Assembly (NCBI GenBank): GCA_020725555.1
Contig: DYEU01000018.1
Span: forward strand, 143,113-207,112
Length of the DNA stretch: 64,000 nucleotides
Direction of reading: 5' to 3'
Source: Desulfatibacillum sp.
GTDB lineage: Bacteria; Desulfobacterota; Desulfobacteria; Desulfobacterales; SpSt-501
Position 1 is the first letter of the stretch; every line of letters starts with the position of its first letter. The notes beneath the pieces are model-generated. The model saw only the letters and a list, made by a program, of their open reading frames with translations. It was not told where the DNA came from and did no database searches. This document shows, one piece after another, positions 32,550 through 41,266 of the stretch. The position numbers and the translations under genes were made by a program.

Positions 32550-33056
32550 ATGAAGCCGCCTGAAGAATGGCGCGAGCTTCCCCGCAGCGGGAACCACAAC
32601 TGTTTCGGCTGCAGCCCGGTCAACCCGGCGGGGCTGCGCATGCGCTTTTTCAGCGACGGGCAGAGCGTTCTCTCCCGGCTGGTCGTCCCCGACCACCTCT
32701 GCGGCTGGAGCCGCATCGTCCACGGCGGCGTGCTGGGCACGATCCTCGACGAGGTCATGAGCTGGGCGGCGATCCATCTGCTCCAGCGCATCGCGCTCAC
32801 CCGCGCCCTGACCGTCGAATACCTGAAACCGGCGGCGGTCGGGGCCGCGATCGAGGCCCGCGCCTGGGTGCGCGAGGCCGGCGGCAACGACGCCGCCACC
32901 GAGGGCGAAATCCGCGATGCGCAGGGCGATCTCTGCGCCCGCGCCAACGCCCGCTTCAAGGTCTTTTCCCCGGCCGTCGCCCGCCGCTTGCAGATCGCCG
33001 ACGAAGCCTCGATCGCCTGGTTCGAGCGGCTTTTCGCCGCGCCCCGGGAGCCGTAA
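32550..33056 (+). CDS. Hotdog-fold (PaaI-type) thioesterase
   Basis: 168-aa protein with N-terminal NCFGCSPVNPAGLRMRF and the acyl-CoA thioesterase signature IVHGGVLGTILDEVMSWAA (about 61-79). This is the usual pattern of PaaI/YiiD-like thioesterases that hydrolyse acyl-CoA or related thioesters. CAGGAGG lies upstream of the ATG. It is probably co-transcribed with the alcohol dehydrogenase. Confidence 0.88.
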   Translation: MKPPEEWRELPRSGNHNCFGCSPVNPAGLRMRFFSDGQSVLSRLVVPDHLCGWSRIVHGGVLGTILDEVMSWAAIHLLQRIALTRALTVEYLKPAAVGAAIEARAWVREAGGNDAATEGEIRDAQGDLCARANARFKVFSPAVARRLQIADEASIAWFERLFAAPREP

Positions 33057-33382
33057 CCCTTGTGTCGGAAAATTGACATCCGGCCGCGCGGTTCCTCCCC
33101 GCGGTGCTCCCCCCGCCCCGTTTTCGCCGCGATTTCAAGCCGCGCCCCGTTTGTTTCCCGGCATGCGTTTTGCTTAATCCCGGCAAGCGATTTGTTTAGA
33201 CGGTGTGCCCGGGGCATCACCGCGGCGGCCCGCCGCCGCCCGGAACAGCCCACCATCAACCGCACCAGGACTTGTCGGCCGCCGACCCGGAAAGGAGGCG
33301 CAGAGGAACAGGGCCGCCGCGCCACCCAGTCCCGGGCAGTGAACAACCCAAAACACGGTAACGAACGAAACAGGAGGGTGGA
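33057..33382. other. 326 bp intergenic region upstream of the Hint lipoprotein gene
   Basis: No gene is seen. Three TTTG(T/C)TT repeats (33150-33156, 33169-33175, 33191-33197) lie about two helical turns apart; the last two sit in a longer 22 bp direct repeat beginning GCG. A TTGACA at 33073 has no matching -10. TTGCTT (33170) is followed after 17-19 bp by TTTAGA-like sequence. GGAGGGTGG precedes the ATG at 33383. Confidence 0.45.
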
Positions 33383-34288
33383 ATGCGTCGTGTTCTTTTT
33401 TGGATGATGCTCTTGGGCTGCGCCTTCGGCGTCACGGCCTGCGAGACGATCCCGATCGGCAATCTTACCGGCGTGTTCAAGGCCGAGCAGGACCCGAACT
33501 CGGCACGCCTCTCGGAGATCAACGCCGAGCTGGCCGCCGCGGAAGCCAAGATGCAGCAGCTTCAAAGCGATCGGGCGGTTGCGGAAGCCCAGCGCAACGA
33601 ATCCTTCATCGAACTCGCCAAAGCGACGGGAACCGGACCCAAGCCGCCGGGCGGCATGGGGGACTTTATGTCCGAAACGCTGACCAGCGATCCCGGCATG
33701 ATGATCGTCATGCACAACAACAACGTGACGGCGGCACGCGAAAAGATGAAGGAGATCGACGCCGAAATGGCCGCGCTGAACGAAAAGGCATCGAAGCTCA
33801 AAGCCGAGCGCGCCCGGCTGGAGCAGGCGATCGCCCAGAGCGCGAAGTCCTCCTTCGACCCCGGGGGCGCCTGTTTCACCCCCGACACGCGGATCCTGCT
33901 GCCCGGCGGGACGAAGAGCATCGCCGCCGCGGCCGCCGGCGAGGAGCTCGTCGCCTACGACGAAACAAGCGGCGCCCTGACCCAACGGCCGATCCTGCAG
34001 ACCTTTCGCGGCCGCGAGGACCACTACTTCCTGCTCAACGGCGAGGTGCGGGCGACCGCCATGCACCGCTTCCTGACCGACCGCGGCTGGGTGCGGGTGA
34101 AGGACCTCGAGATCGGCATGCTGCTCCGCACCACCGAGGGCTGGACCCCGCTTGCGAGCAAGAAGCTGATCGAGGCCGAGGTCGAGGTCTTCAACATGGA
34201 GGTGGCCGCCGAGCAGGATTTCTTCGTCGTGGGCGAAAACCACGCCTACCTGGTCCACAACACCGGGGGCGGCGGCGGCGGGAAATGA
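33383..34288 (+). CDS. Lipoprotein with coiled coil and C-terminal Hint (intein/hedgehog-type) domain
   Basis: 301-aa protein. A lipoprotein signal (lipobox VTAC, C20) is followed by two helical, charged stretches (about 41-80 and 114-152). Residues 164-293 form a Hint domain: C164 in GACFTPDTRILL, block B T225xxH228 (RATAMHRF), GWVRVKDLEIGMLL, and a C-terminal block ending HAYLVHN, with H292-N293-T294. Only TGGGGGGK remains after Asn293. Such domains self-cleave; here cleavage would release the Hint from a membrane-anchored coiled-coil protein, perhaps with a new C-terminal bond. There is no endonuclease insert and no toxin. It is followed 60 bp later by a small secreted protein gene. Confidence 0.85.
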   Translation: MRRVLFWMMLLGCAFGVTACETIPIGNLTGVFKAEQDPNSARLSEINAELAAAEAKMQQLQSDRAVAEAQRNESFIELAKATGTGPKPPGGMGDFMSETLTSDPGMMIVMHNNNVTAAREKMKEIDAEMAALNEKASKLKAERARLEQAIAQSAKSSFDPGGACFTPDTRILLPGGTKSIAAAAAGEELVAYDETSGALTQRPILQTFRGREDHYFLLNGEVRATAMHRFLTDRGWVRVKDLEIGMLLRTTEGWTPLASKKLIEAEVEVFNMEVAAEQDFFVVGENHAYLVHNTGGGGGGK

Positions 34289-34348
34289 CCGCCGCCGGTC
34301 CACGTGGCCGTCACCCGCAACCCAACTCGACAGGAGAGGGAAACTCCC

Positions 34349-34894
34349 ATGAAACGATACGCCAAGCTGACCGTTGGGGTCCTTTTGCTGATCCTGATCA
34401 CCGCCGGCGGCGCCCCGGCCGCCTCCGACCCGGGCGGGGTCCAGGGCCTTGCCTGGGCCAAGCCCGCCGATGCCTGCATTCAGGCCGGGCTGTGCGCGAA
34501 CAAGACCCTGCCCCTGGAAAACGCGCTCGCCGGGAAGGAACAATTTTTGGCCGGCCGGATGAAAGAATTTCACGGCCTCCCCGTCCGGGATGCGTCCTTC
34601 GGCTTTCACGAAAACCGCTTCTACACGGCAAACGTCTTCTTTCAGCCCGCCCAGGCGCCCTTCGAGCGCATCCGCGAGGCGCTCACCCGAGAGCACGGCA
34701 CGCCCAAGTCCGCAGACGCCCGCGGCGCCTTCTGGCAACTGGGCAACACCAAGATCCTGCTCTACAAGGGCGAGCATTTCCATGGGCTGACCTACGCCCA
34801 CGCCCCCGAGATGGCCAAAGTCGCCAAGGCCAAGGGCTACCCCCAGCCCCCGGCCCCCGCACCGGCCGCCGCACCGGCGAAAAAGAAAAAGTAA
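34349..34894 (+). CDS. Small secreted protein of unknown function
   Basis: 181-aa protein with a signal peptide (LTVGVLLLILITAGGAPAA, cleavage about residue 25) and a Pro/Ala/Lys-rich C-terminal tail. Two Cys (43 and 49) could form a disulfide in the periplasm. The central part (FLAGRMKEFHGLPVRDASFG, FFQPAQAPFERIREALTREHG, FWQLGNTKILLY) resembles periplasmic proteins that compare input and output lengths, but no family is assigned. GGAGAGGG precedes the ATG. It is co-transcribed with the Hint lipoprotein and ends 13 bp before a strong hairpin, so the two may act together. Confidence 0.75.
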   Translation: MKRYAKLTVGVLLLILITAGGAPAASDPGGVQGLAWAKPADACIQAGLCANKTLPLENALAGKEQFLAGRMKEFHGLPVRDASFGFHENRFYTANVFFQPAQAPFERIREALTREHGTPKSADARGAFWQLGNTKILLYKGEHFHGLTYAHAPEMAKVAKAKGYPQPPAPAPAAAPAKKKK

Positions 34895-34907
34895 GCTCCC
34901 AAACCGC

Positions 34908-34937
34908 GCGGTGCGCCCGAGGAAACGGGCGCACCGC
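34908..34937 (+). terminator. Strong 12 bp hairpin after the Hint/secreted-protein pair
   Basis: GCGGTGCGCCCG (34908-34919) pairs perfectly with CGGGCGCACCGC (34926-34937) around a six-base loop AGGAAA. C-rich sequence follows instead of a T-run. It probably ends the two-gene transcript. Confidence 0.65.
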
Positions 34938-35107
34938 CCCCCACCCATCGGGCATCCTCCCCCCGCGGCCGCACGGCATCAGCCCGCCGTCTCTTTCCCC
35001 GCGTCCTTGCGCACCGGGGGCGTGGACGACCGGGCCCTCCATGCCTAATCTTCCACCCGAATCCTCCGCCTTCGTCCCGGCGATGGGCGGCGCACGGCGG
35101 GCCGGAC

Positions 35108-35746
35108 ATGGAATGGAGACTCGACCACGGTGCATGCCTCGCCCTCTGGGCCCTCTGGTGCGTGCTGCACAGCGCGTTCGCAGGGCCCGCGACGGCGGCC
35201 GGGCGGCCTCTCGGCGGCGGCCGCGGCGACGGCTACCGCCTGGCCTACAATCTCGTGTCGCTGCTGACGCTCCTGCCCCTCGCCGCCTGGACCCTCGCCA
35301 TCGACACGGAGCCGCTCTTCCGCTGGGCGGGGCCCCTGCGCGCCGCGCAGGCCGTCCTGGTCGCAACCGGGGGGGCCCTGTTCGCGGCCGGCGCCCGGCA
35401 ATACCCCCTCGGGGCCTTCCTGGGGATCGCCCGGGGAGACCGCAACGAGAAAAACGGGCGGCCGTTCGTCACCGGCGGGGTTCTGGGCGCGATCCGGCAT
35501 CCCTGGTACGCGGGGGGGATCCTTTTTCTCTGGGCGCGCGAGGCGAGCGCCTTCGGCCTGGCCCTCAACCTGCTCCTCAGCGCCTACTTCGTCGCCGGCG
35601 CCTTCCACGAGGAGCAAAGGCTCCTTCGCCGTTACGGGGAGGCCTACCGCCGCTACCGGGAGGAGGTCTCCATGTTTTTCCCCTGGAAATGGCTTAGGCG
35701 GCGCCTGCGCGGCCGGGGGAACCCCGGGGGGGCAAACGGCGCCTGA
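35108..35746 (+). CDS. Isoprenylcysteine/phospholipid methyltransferase-like membrane protein
   Basis: 212-aa integral membrane protein with about five hydrophobic segments (12-30, 47-66, 78-95, 118-138, 148-165). TGGVLGAIRHPWYAGGILF and HEEQRLLRRYGEAYRRYREE are the SAM-binding signatures of the ICMT/PEMT (NnrU-related) methyltransferase superfamily. The substrate is unknown. The ATG at 35108 is the first start and gives a signal-anchor-like N-terminus. It is convergent with the P-type ATPase. Confidence 0.8.
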   Translation: MEWRLDHGACLALWALWCVLHSAFAGPATAAGRPLGGGRGDGYRLAYNLVSLLTLLPLAAWTLAIDTEPLFRWAGPLRAAQAVLVATGGALFAAGARQYPLGAFLGIARGDRNEKNGRPFVTGGVLGAIRHPWYAGGILFLWAREASAFGLALNLLLSAYFVAGAFHEEQRLLRRYGEAYRRYREEVSMFFPWKWLRRRLRGRGNPGGANGA

Positions 35747-35778
35747 CCCTGCTCGGTCCGGTTCCGCTGCGGCGCCGC

Positions 35779-38493
35779 TCAGCGCCGCCTAAGCGGCGAC
35801 CGCCGGCGCAGGAACTTCTCCGCGCCCACGACCAGGCTCACCATGAGGCTTCCCCCGAGGACGAGAAGCCAGTCGAAAGGCTCCATGGGCCGGCTGCCGA
35901 AGAGCCGGTTGAAGCCCGGGACGTAGGTGAAGGCGAGCTGGAGGACGGCCATGAGCAGCACCCCGCCCCAGAACCAGGGGTTCGAAAACCAGCCGAGCTC
36001 GCGCACCGGCCGGGTGAGCGAGCGGCAGTTGAAGAGATAGGCCGTCTCGCCGAAGACGATCAGGTTCACGGCGAGCGTGCGCGCGAGCTCCACCTCGCCC
36101 CCGCGGAGCGTGACGAGCTCAAACAGCCCGAAGGTCCCGGCCATCAGCAGAAGGCTCACGATCGCGATGCGCGTGAGAAGCACCGGCCCGAGGATCGGCT
36201 CGTTCGCCTCCCGCGGAGGCCGCTGCATGATCCCGGGCTCCTTGGGCTCGAAGGCGAGCGTCAGCCCCAAAAGCACCGCCGTCGTCATGTTGATCCAGAG
36301 GATCTGCAGCGGGAGCACCGGCAGATCGAGGCCGAGGAAGACGGCCAGCATGAGCGCCAGCGACTCCCCGCCGTTCGTGGGGAGCGTCCAGGTGATGAAC
36401 TTGGTGAGGTTGTCGAAGACGCCGCGGCCCTCCTCGACCGCGGCCTCGATCGTCGCGAAGTTGTCGTCGGTGAGGATCATGTCGGCCGCCTCCTTGGAGA
36501 CCTCCGTGCCGTTGATCCCCATGGCGATCCCGATGTCGGCTTTCTTGAGCGCCGGGGCGTCGTTCACGCCGTCGCCGGTCATGGCGACCACGTGGCGCCG
36601 GCGCTGGAGCGCCTCGACGAGCCGGAGCTTCTGCTCGGGGGAGACGCGCGCAAAGACCGCGCTCTGCTCGGCCGCCTCCTCGAGCTCCGGGCCGGAGAGC
36701 CGGGCCAGCTCCCTTCCCGTCAGCACCTCCCGGTCCTGCAGCGGGCAGGTCGCGCCGCACAGGCCGAGCTGCCGGGCGATCGCCGCCGCGGTGCCGGCGT
36801 GATCCCCGGTGATCATCTTGACCCGGATCCCCGCCTCCAGGCACTGCCGCACGGCGCGTTCGGCCTCCGGCCGCGGCGGGTCGATCATGCCGAAAAGCCC
36901 CAGGAAGACGAGCCCCTCCCGGAGATCCTCGGGCCGGAGGCGCTCGGCATCCGGCGGCATCTCGCGGCGGGCGCAGGCGAGCACCCGCAGGCCGGAGGCC
37001 GCCAGGCGCTCGGCCGCCGCGTGCAGCCCGGCCGGGTCGGCGACCTCGGGGGACCCGTCTTGGCCGAGGCGGGTGCCGCAGTCGAGGCAGAGGCTTTCGA
37101 CCGAACCCTTCACGTAGACGACGCGCGGCCGGCCGGGGCCGGCGTCGTGCAGCGTGGCCATGTACTGGCGGGCGGACTCGAAGGGGATGGCGTCGATGCG
37201 CGGCAGCTCCCGGGCGAGCGTTTCGGGATCGAGCCCCGCCTTGCGCGCCGCGACGAGGAGCGCGGCCTCCGTGGGGTCGCCCTCGATCTGGAAGCCCTCG
37301 GGCGTTTCCCGCACATGGGCGTCGTTGCAGAGGACACCCGCCGTGAGGAGCTCCGCGAGGGCCCGGTTCGCCTCCGGCGCCGGCGCGCCGTCGGCCGCCC
37401 GGATCGCGCCCTGCGGCGCCCAGCCGACCCCCGTCACCTCGTAGGCCGAGCCCGCGGCGTGGAGGGCGGTGACGGTCATCTGGTTCTGGGTGAGGGTCCC
37501 GGTCTTGTCGGAGCAGATGACGGTCGTGCTGCCCAGGGTTTCGACGGCGGGCAGCTTGCGGATGATCGCGTTGCGCCGCGCCATGCGGCCGACCCCGATC
37601 GCGAGCGTGATCGTGAGCGCGGCGGGCAGCCCCTCGGGGATCGCGCTCACGGCGAGTGCCACGGCGGCCATGAACATGTCCACCCAGTAATGGCCGTGGA
37701 GGGTGCCCGCGGCGAAGGTGGCCGCGGAGAGCCCGAGGATCACGAAGAGCAGCTGGCGGCTGAAGTGCTCGATCTTGCGGGTGAGCGGGGTGGCCATGAC
37801 TTCGGCGGTGGCGATCAGGCGGTTGATCCGGCCGATCTCGGAGCGGTCTCCCGTGGCGACCACCAGGCCCTTCGCCCTGCCGTGAATGACGAGCGTCGAG
37901 GAATAGGCCATGGAGCGGCGGTCGCCGAGCAGGGCATCCCCGGCTGTGGGCTCGTCGTCTTTGGTGACGGGAAGGCTCTCCCCGGTCAGGGCGCTCTCGT
38001 CGACCCGGAACTCCCGGCACTCGAAGAGCCGCACGTCGGCCGGCACCTTGTCGCCCGACTGCAGCAGAACCACGTCCCCGGGGACGAGCTCCTCGGCCGG
38101 GATGCGCCGCTTTTCCCCGGAGCGCACAACGAGCGCCGTCGCCGTCATGGCGCGCTGCAGCGCCTCGATCGCCCGCAGGGCCTTCGCTTCCTGGGCGAAC
38201 CCGATCGCCGCGTTCACCACGACGACGGCGAGGATGACGCCGGCGTCGACCCCCTCGCCCAAGGCCGCCGTGACCGCGGCGGCCGCAACCAGGATGAGAA
38301 CGAGCGGCTGGTAGAACTGCAGCAGGAAGCGCATCAGCGGCCCGTGGGTCTGGATGGGGCTCAGGCGGTTTGCGCCGCAACGCGCCCGGCGCGCCGCAGC
38401 CTCCTCCGAAGTGAGCCCCCGCTCCCGGTCGCTTTCGAGTTCGGCGGCCGCCTCTTCGATGGGCATGCCGTGCCAGGGTGTTTCCGCGTTCAT
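35779..38493 (-). CDS. P-type cation-transporting ATPase (P2, Ca2+-ATPase-like)
   Basis: 904-aa pump. Actuator domain TGES at 170-173; TM4 ion-site motif [12 protein letters not shown]; phosphorylated D329 in [21 protein letters not shown] in the nucleotide domain; hinge [22 protein letters not shown]5-6 with [20 protein letters not shown]. An N-terminal cation-ATPase domain and six C-terminal helices are present, as in SERCA/PMCA-type pumps. Ca2+ or Mn2+ export is likely; Na+/K+ cannot be excluded. The ATG at 38493 fits the family length of about 900. No operon partner is seen. Confidence 0.93.
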   Translation of the reverse strand: MNAETPWHGMPIEEAAAELESDRERGLTSEEAAARRARCGANRLSPIQTHGPLMRFLLQFYQPLVLILVAAAAVTAALGEGVDAGVILAVVVVNAAIGFAQEAKALRAIEALQRAMTATALVVRSGEKRRIPAEELVPGDVVLLQSGDKVPADVRLFECREFRVDESALTGESLPVTKDDEPTAGDALLGDRRSMAYSSTLVIHGRAKGLVVATGDRSEIGRINRLIATAEVMATPLTRKIEHFSRQLLFVILGLSAATFAAGTLHGHYWVDMFMAAVALAVSAIPEGLPAALTITLAIGVGRMARRNAIIRKLPAVETLGSTTVICSDKTGTLTQNQMTVTALHAAGSAYEVTGVGWAPQGAIRAADGAPAPEANRALAELLTAGVLCNDAHVRETPEGFQIEGDPTEAALLVAARKAGLDPETLARELPRIDAIPFESARQYMATLHDAGPGRPRVVYVKGSVESLCLDCGTRLGQDGSPEVADPAGLHAAAERLAASGLRVLACARREMPPDAERLRPEDLREGLVFLGLFGMIDPPRPEAERAVRQCLEAGIRVKMITGDHAGTAAAIARQLGLCGATCPLQDREVLTGRELARLSGPELEEAAEQSAVFARVSPEQKLRLVEALQRRRHVVAMTGDGVNDAPALKKADIGIAMGINGTEVSKEAADMILTDDNFATIEAAVEEGRGVFDNLTKFITWTLPTNGGESLALMLAVFLGLDLPVLPLQILWINMTTAVLLGLTLAFEPKEPGIMQRPPREANEPILGPVLLTRIAIVSLLLMAGTFGLFELVTLRGGEVELARTLAVNLIVFGETAYLFNCRSLTRPVRELGWFSNPWFWGGVLLMAVLQLAFTYVPGFNRLFGSRPMEPFDWLLVLGGSLMVSLVVGAEKFLRRRSPLRRR

Positions 38494-38613
38494 CGGCCAC
38501 CTCGCCGCCGCGCCCCCGGGACTCGCCCCCGGAGGCGGGATGATTATCCTTTCCTCGTACCAGATCCGGCGTGCCGGGCAAAGACCGAACCGGGTCAACG
38601 GAAGGAGGACCCC

Positions 38614-39156
38614 ATGCGCCTTGCGGGAAAGGAGATCGCGTTTCTCGTCGCCGAGGGGGTCGAGGACCTCGAGTACTACGTGCCGCTTATGCGGCTGCAG
38701 GAAGAAGGCGCCCAGACGGTCACCGCCGCCCTGCAGCCCGAGCCCGTGCGCGGCAAAAACGGGCTGGTCGTGAGGCCCGAGATGGCGATCGCCGCCCTCG
38801 ACCCCGGCCGCCTCGACGGCCTCGTCGTCCCCGGGGGCTGGGCGCCGGACCGGCTGCGCCGCCACCCGGAGGTGACGCGCCTGGTGCGCGAGCTGGACGC
38901 CCGCGGCCGGACGATCGCCTTCATCTGCCACGGCGGCCAAGTCGCCATCTCGGCGGGGATCCTGCGCGGCCGGAGAGCCGGCGGCACGCTCGCCATCCGC
39001 GACGACCTCGTGAACGCCGGGGCGATCTGGGTCGATCGGCCCGCCTTCCGCGACGGCAACCGCGTCTGGGGGCGGGTCGTGGCCGACATCCCCGATTTCT
39101 GCCGCGAGCTCGTCGCCGCCCTGGCGGGGGAGGAGGCGGCCGGCCCGGCCGGGTAA
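38614..39156 (+). CDS. DJ-1/PfpI family protein
   Basis: 180-aa protein of the DJ-1/PfpI superfamily: IAFLVAEGVEDLEYYVP with the acidic active-site residue and the nucleophile elbow AFICHGGQ (Cys about 107, followed by His), as in PfpI-type glutamine amidotransferase-like hydrolases and glyoxalase III-like deglycases. It may protect against reactive carbonyls. AAGGAGG precedes the ATG. It is divergent from the P-type ATPase, 120 bp apart. Confidence 0.92.
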   Translation: MRLAGKEIAFLVAEGVEDLEYYVPLMRLQEEGAQTVTAALQPEPVRGKNGLVVRPEMAIAALDPGRLDGLVVPGGWAPDRLRRHPEVTRLVRELDARGRTIAFICHGGQVAISAGILRGRRAGGTLAIRDDLVNAGAIWVDRPAFRDGNRVWGRVVADIPDFCRELVAALAGEEAAGPAG

Positions 39157-39248
39157 AGTTTTTCCCGGGGAAGGCCGAAAAGGCTTCTGCCGCGTCTTGC
39201 ATCCGCGGCGTATTCCATCCCTTCGGGAAAGGCGTTCCGGGAGAACTC

Positions 39249-39518
39249 ATGAGCGCGGCGACAACCTGCGAACACTGCAAGTTCTGGGTGGAGACGGGCG
39301 GCACCGACGAGGGGCTGGTCGGGGAATGCCGTCACCATGCCCCGCACCCGGCGTGGGGCGAAGGCGGGGGGGCCTTGCGGCTTGCGGTCTGGCCGGTCAC
39401 GCGCGACCGGGACTGGTGCGGCCGATTCGAGGAACGGGGGCTCGCCAACCACGAGATCCTGGAGCGCGTCGCCCTGATCGAGAAGATGGAGGCCGAGCGC
39501 AAGGCGCGCGGCCGCTAA
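39249..39518 (+). CDS. Small four-Cys protein of unknown function
   Basis: 89-aa protein with CEHCKFWVE, VGECRHHAPHP and DWCGRFEERG, a regularly spaced four-Cys/His pattern suggesting one zinc or Fe-S site. The C-terminal third is a charged helix. Similar short CKFW...CGxFE proteins occur in proteobacteria without an assigned function. It overlaps the convergent GTPase gene by 4 bp. Reading frame, length and motif support a real gene. Confidence 0.65.
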   Translation: MSAATTCEHCKFWVETGGTDEGLVGECRHHAPHPAWGEGGGALRLAVWPVTRDRDWCGRFEERGLANHEILERVALIEKMEAERKARGR

Positions 39519-41266
39519 CGCCCTTGCGGGGGGGGTCCCGCAGGCGCCCCGGGAAGCCGGAGCACCTCCTCGATCTCGACCGGCAGGGGGTGATCCGTCA
39601 GGCGGGCGAGGTGCCGCGCGGCCGCGCCGGAAAAGCGCGCCCGCGCGCGCCGCAGCAGCCTCTGGGGGTTTCCCGCCGGCCGCAGCGCGATCTGCAGCAC
39701 GGTGAAGCTGAGCAGGCCGACGAGGAGTGTCGCCCAGAAGCCGTGGGTGAAATAGTCCCCCGGCAAAATGCGGCCCCGGAAAAACGAGACCACCGCCTCG
39801 ACCCCGATCCAGCCGAGCATCCCCACGACCGGCGCGTTGAAGAGCGCCTGCACCGGCCAGGCGGCAAACCGCCGCGCGGTCGCCCCGAGGGTCTCCTCGA
39901 CCCACCCCGGAAAGCGTGAGAGCAGCGGGGCGGCCACGCGCTCCGCGAGTTCCTCCGCCACCCGGGGGTCCCGCACGGCGGGGTCGAAGCCCCCGGCGAC
40001 GAGGCGCTCGGCCGCCTCCGGCCAGGCCGCGAGCAGATGGAGGCGCCAGGCGCGCACCGCCTCCCCCACGGCGGCCGGGGTGTCGCCGAAGGGGAAACGC
40101 GCGGCGCGGCGCCTTCTGGCGGCGGACCTCCAGGGCGCAAGGCGGCCGAAGATCCCGTCCCCCGGGCCGGAGAGCCGGTACCAGAGGAGCAGGAGCCACC
40201 CAAGCGGCCCCGACCAGGCGGCGGCGACCTGGCGCTGCAGGAGGGCGGCCGCCTCGCCGGCGGCGAACCCCTCCCCGCGCTCGAGCACCGCGAGCGCCTG
40301 CTCCAGGGCCCCGGCCTGGGCCCGCGCGAGAAGGGCGCGCGCAGCCTCCAGCGCCGGCCGGCGGACCGTAAGGGCCGCCTCCACCTCCGCGTACAGGAGC
40401 TCCCTCAAGCGCAGGGCGTTTTCCAACCGCCGCTCGGCGCGGCCGGCCGCGGCGGCCGCAGCGAGGCGCTCGCGCAGCTCCGCGAACCGGTCGCCGCCGT
40501 GGCGCGGCTCGGCCCCCGGGTCCCACGCCGGCTCGCGCAGGTGCCGCCGGGCGCTGACGGCGAGCGGCGGCTCCAAGGCGACCCCCCAGGCGGCGGCGAG
40601 GTGGCCGCGGAAGTCGTCGAGGACCGCCCCGCGGCTGTCGGCCTCGTCCAGCCGGTCGCATTTGTTCACCACGATCAGGACCGAGCGGCCGTCGAAGCGC
40701 CGAACCAGCGGCTCCAGGCGATCGACGGCGTCGCGGCGCTTGGGGTTTTCGGCGTCGAAGACGCACAGGAGGAGGTCGGCCTCCTCGACGGCGCGGTCGA
40801 CGGCCGCCCGATGGCGCTCGGCGCCGATCGAATCCGTATCCGGCGTGTCGACGAGGACCATCCCGGCGGGCACCCCCGCGGCCGGAACCGCCGCCGCCTC
40901 CCCGCCCAGCAGGGCGGCGACGGCCTCCGCCTCGCCGGCGGAGGAGGCGAACACCGCCACCCGCTCCGTGGTCGGCCGCCTGCGGCCCGCGGCGGCGATC
41001 TCCTCCCCGCCCGCGAGCGCGTTCACGAGGGTCGATTTGCCCGCCCCCGAGGGGCCGACCAGCACCGCGACGAGCGGGCGCTCCCGGCGCGCGGCGATCG
41101 CGCGCACGGCCCGCAGGGTACCCGCGCAGAGCGCGCGGAGCGCGGCCGCGGGCCGCCAGAGGCTGAGCTTCCCCAAGCGCGCCTCGAGTGCGGCCAGGTC
41201 GGCCGCGATCGCCTCCAGGCGGGCCGCGTCCTCCGGGACGGCCGCCCCGAGCGCCTCACCCCGCAT
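39515..41266 (-). CDS. Dynamin-like membrane GTPase, second of a pair
   Basis: 583-aa protein. GTPase domain at about 65-290 with G1 GPSGAGKST (71-79), a TTERV switch, G3 VDTPDTDS and G4 VNKCD. Long Arg/Ala-rich helices follow, with a hydrophobic paddle-like region (WYRLSGP) and two transmembrane segments near 455-525 (VVGMLGWIGVEAVVSFF; FWATLLVGLLSFTVLQIAL). This is the plan of bacterial dynamin-like proteins that remodel or repair membranes. It overlaps the upstream GTPase gene by 11 bp. The assignment to dynamin-like against other large membrane GTPases is by architecture. Confidence 0.78.
   Translation of the reverse strand: MRGEALGAAVPEDAARLEAIAADLAALEARLGKLSLWRPAAALRALCAGTLRAVRAIAARRERPLVAVLVGPSGAGKSTLVNALAGGEEIAAAGRRRPTTERVAVFASSAGEAEAVAALLGGEAAAVPAAGVPAGMVLVDTPDTDSIGAERHRAAVDRAVEEADLLLCVFDAENPKRRDAVDRLEPLVRRFDGRSVLIVVNKCDRLDEADSRGAVLDDFRGHLAAAWGVALEPPLAVSARRHLREPAWDPGAEPRHGGDRFAELRERLAAAAAAGRAERRLENALRLRELLYAEVEAALTVRRPALEAARALLARAQAGALEQALAVLERGEGFAAGEAAALLQRQVAAAWSGPLGWLLLLWYRLSGPGDGIFGRLAPWRSAARRRRAARFPFGDTPAAVGEAVRAWRLHLLAAWPEAAERLVAGGFDPAVRDPRVAEELAERVAAPLLSRFPGWVEETLGATARRFAAWPVQALFNAPVVGMLGWIGVEAVVSFFRGRILPGDYFTHGFWATLLVGLLSFTVLQIALRPAGNPQRLLRRARARFSGAAARHLARLTDHPLPVEIEEVLRLPGAPAGPPPQGR

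Noticed and set aside
33073-33101. TTGACA at 33073 as promoter of the Hint gene
   Set aside because: No TAxxxT occurs at 16-18 bp spacing, and the site is over 300 bp from the ATG.
33872-34261. Classical splicing intein with homing endonuclease
   Set aside because: The Hint region is only about 130 residues, has no endonuclease insert and is followed by eight residues, so no meaningful C-terminal extein exists.
34348-34948. Minus-strand extension of the LOG-family frame up to 34948
   Set aside because: It would run antisense through the Hint, thioesterase and alcohol dehydrogenase genes; the GTG at 31078 with GGAGGTG is a good start for the real protein.
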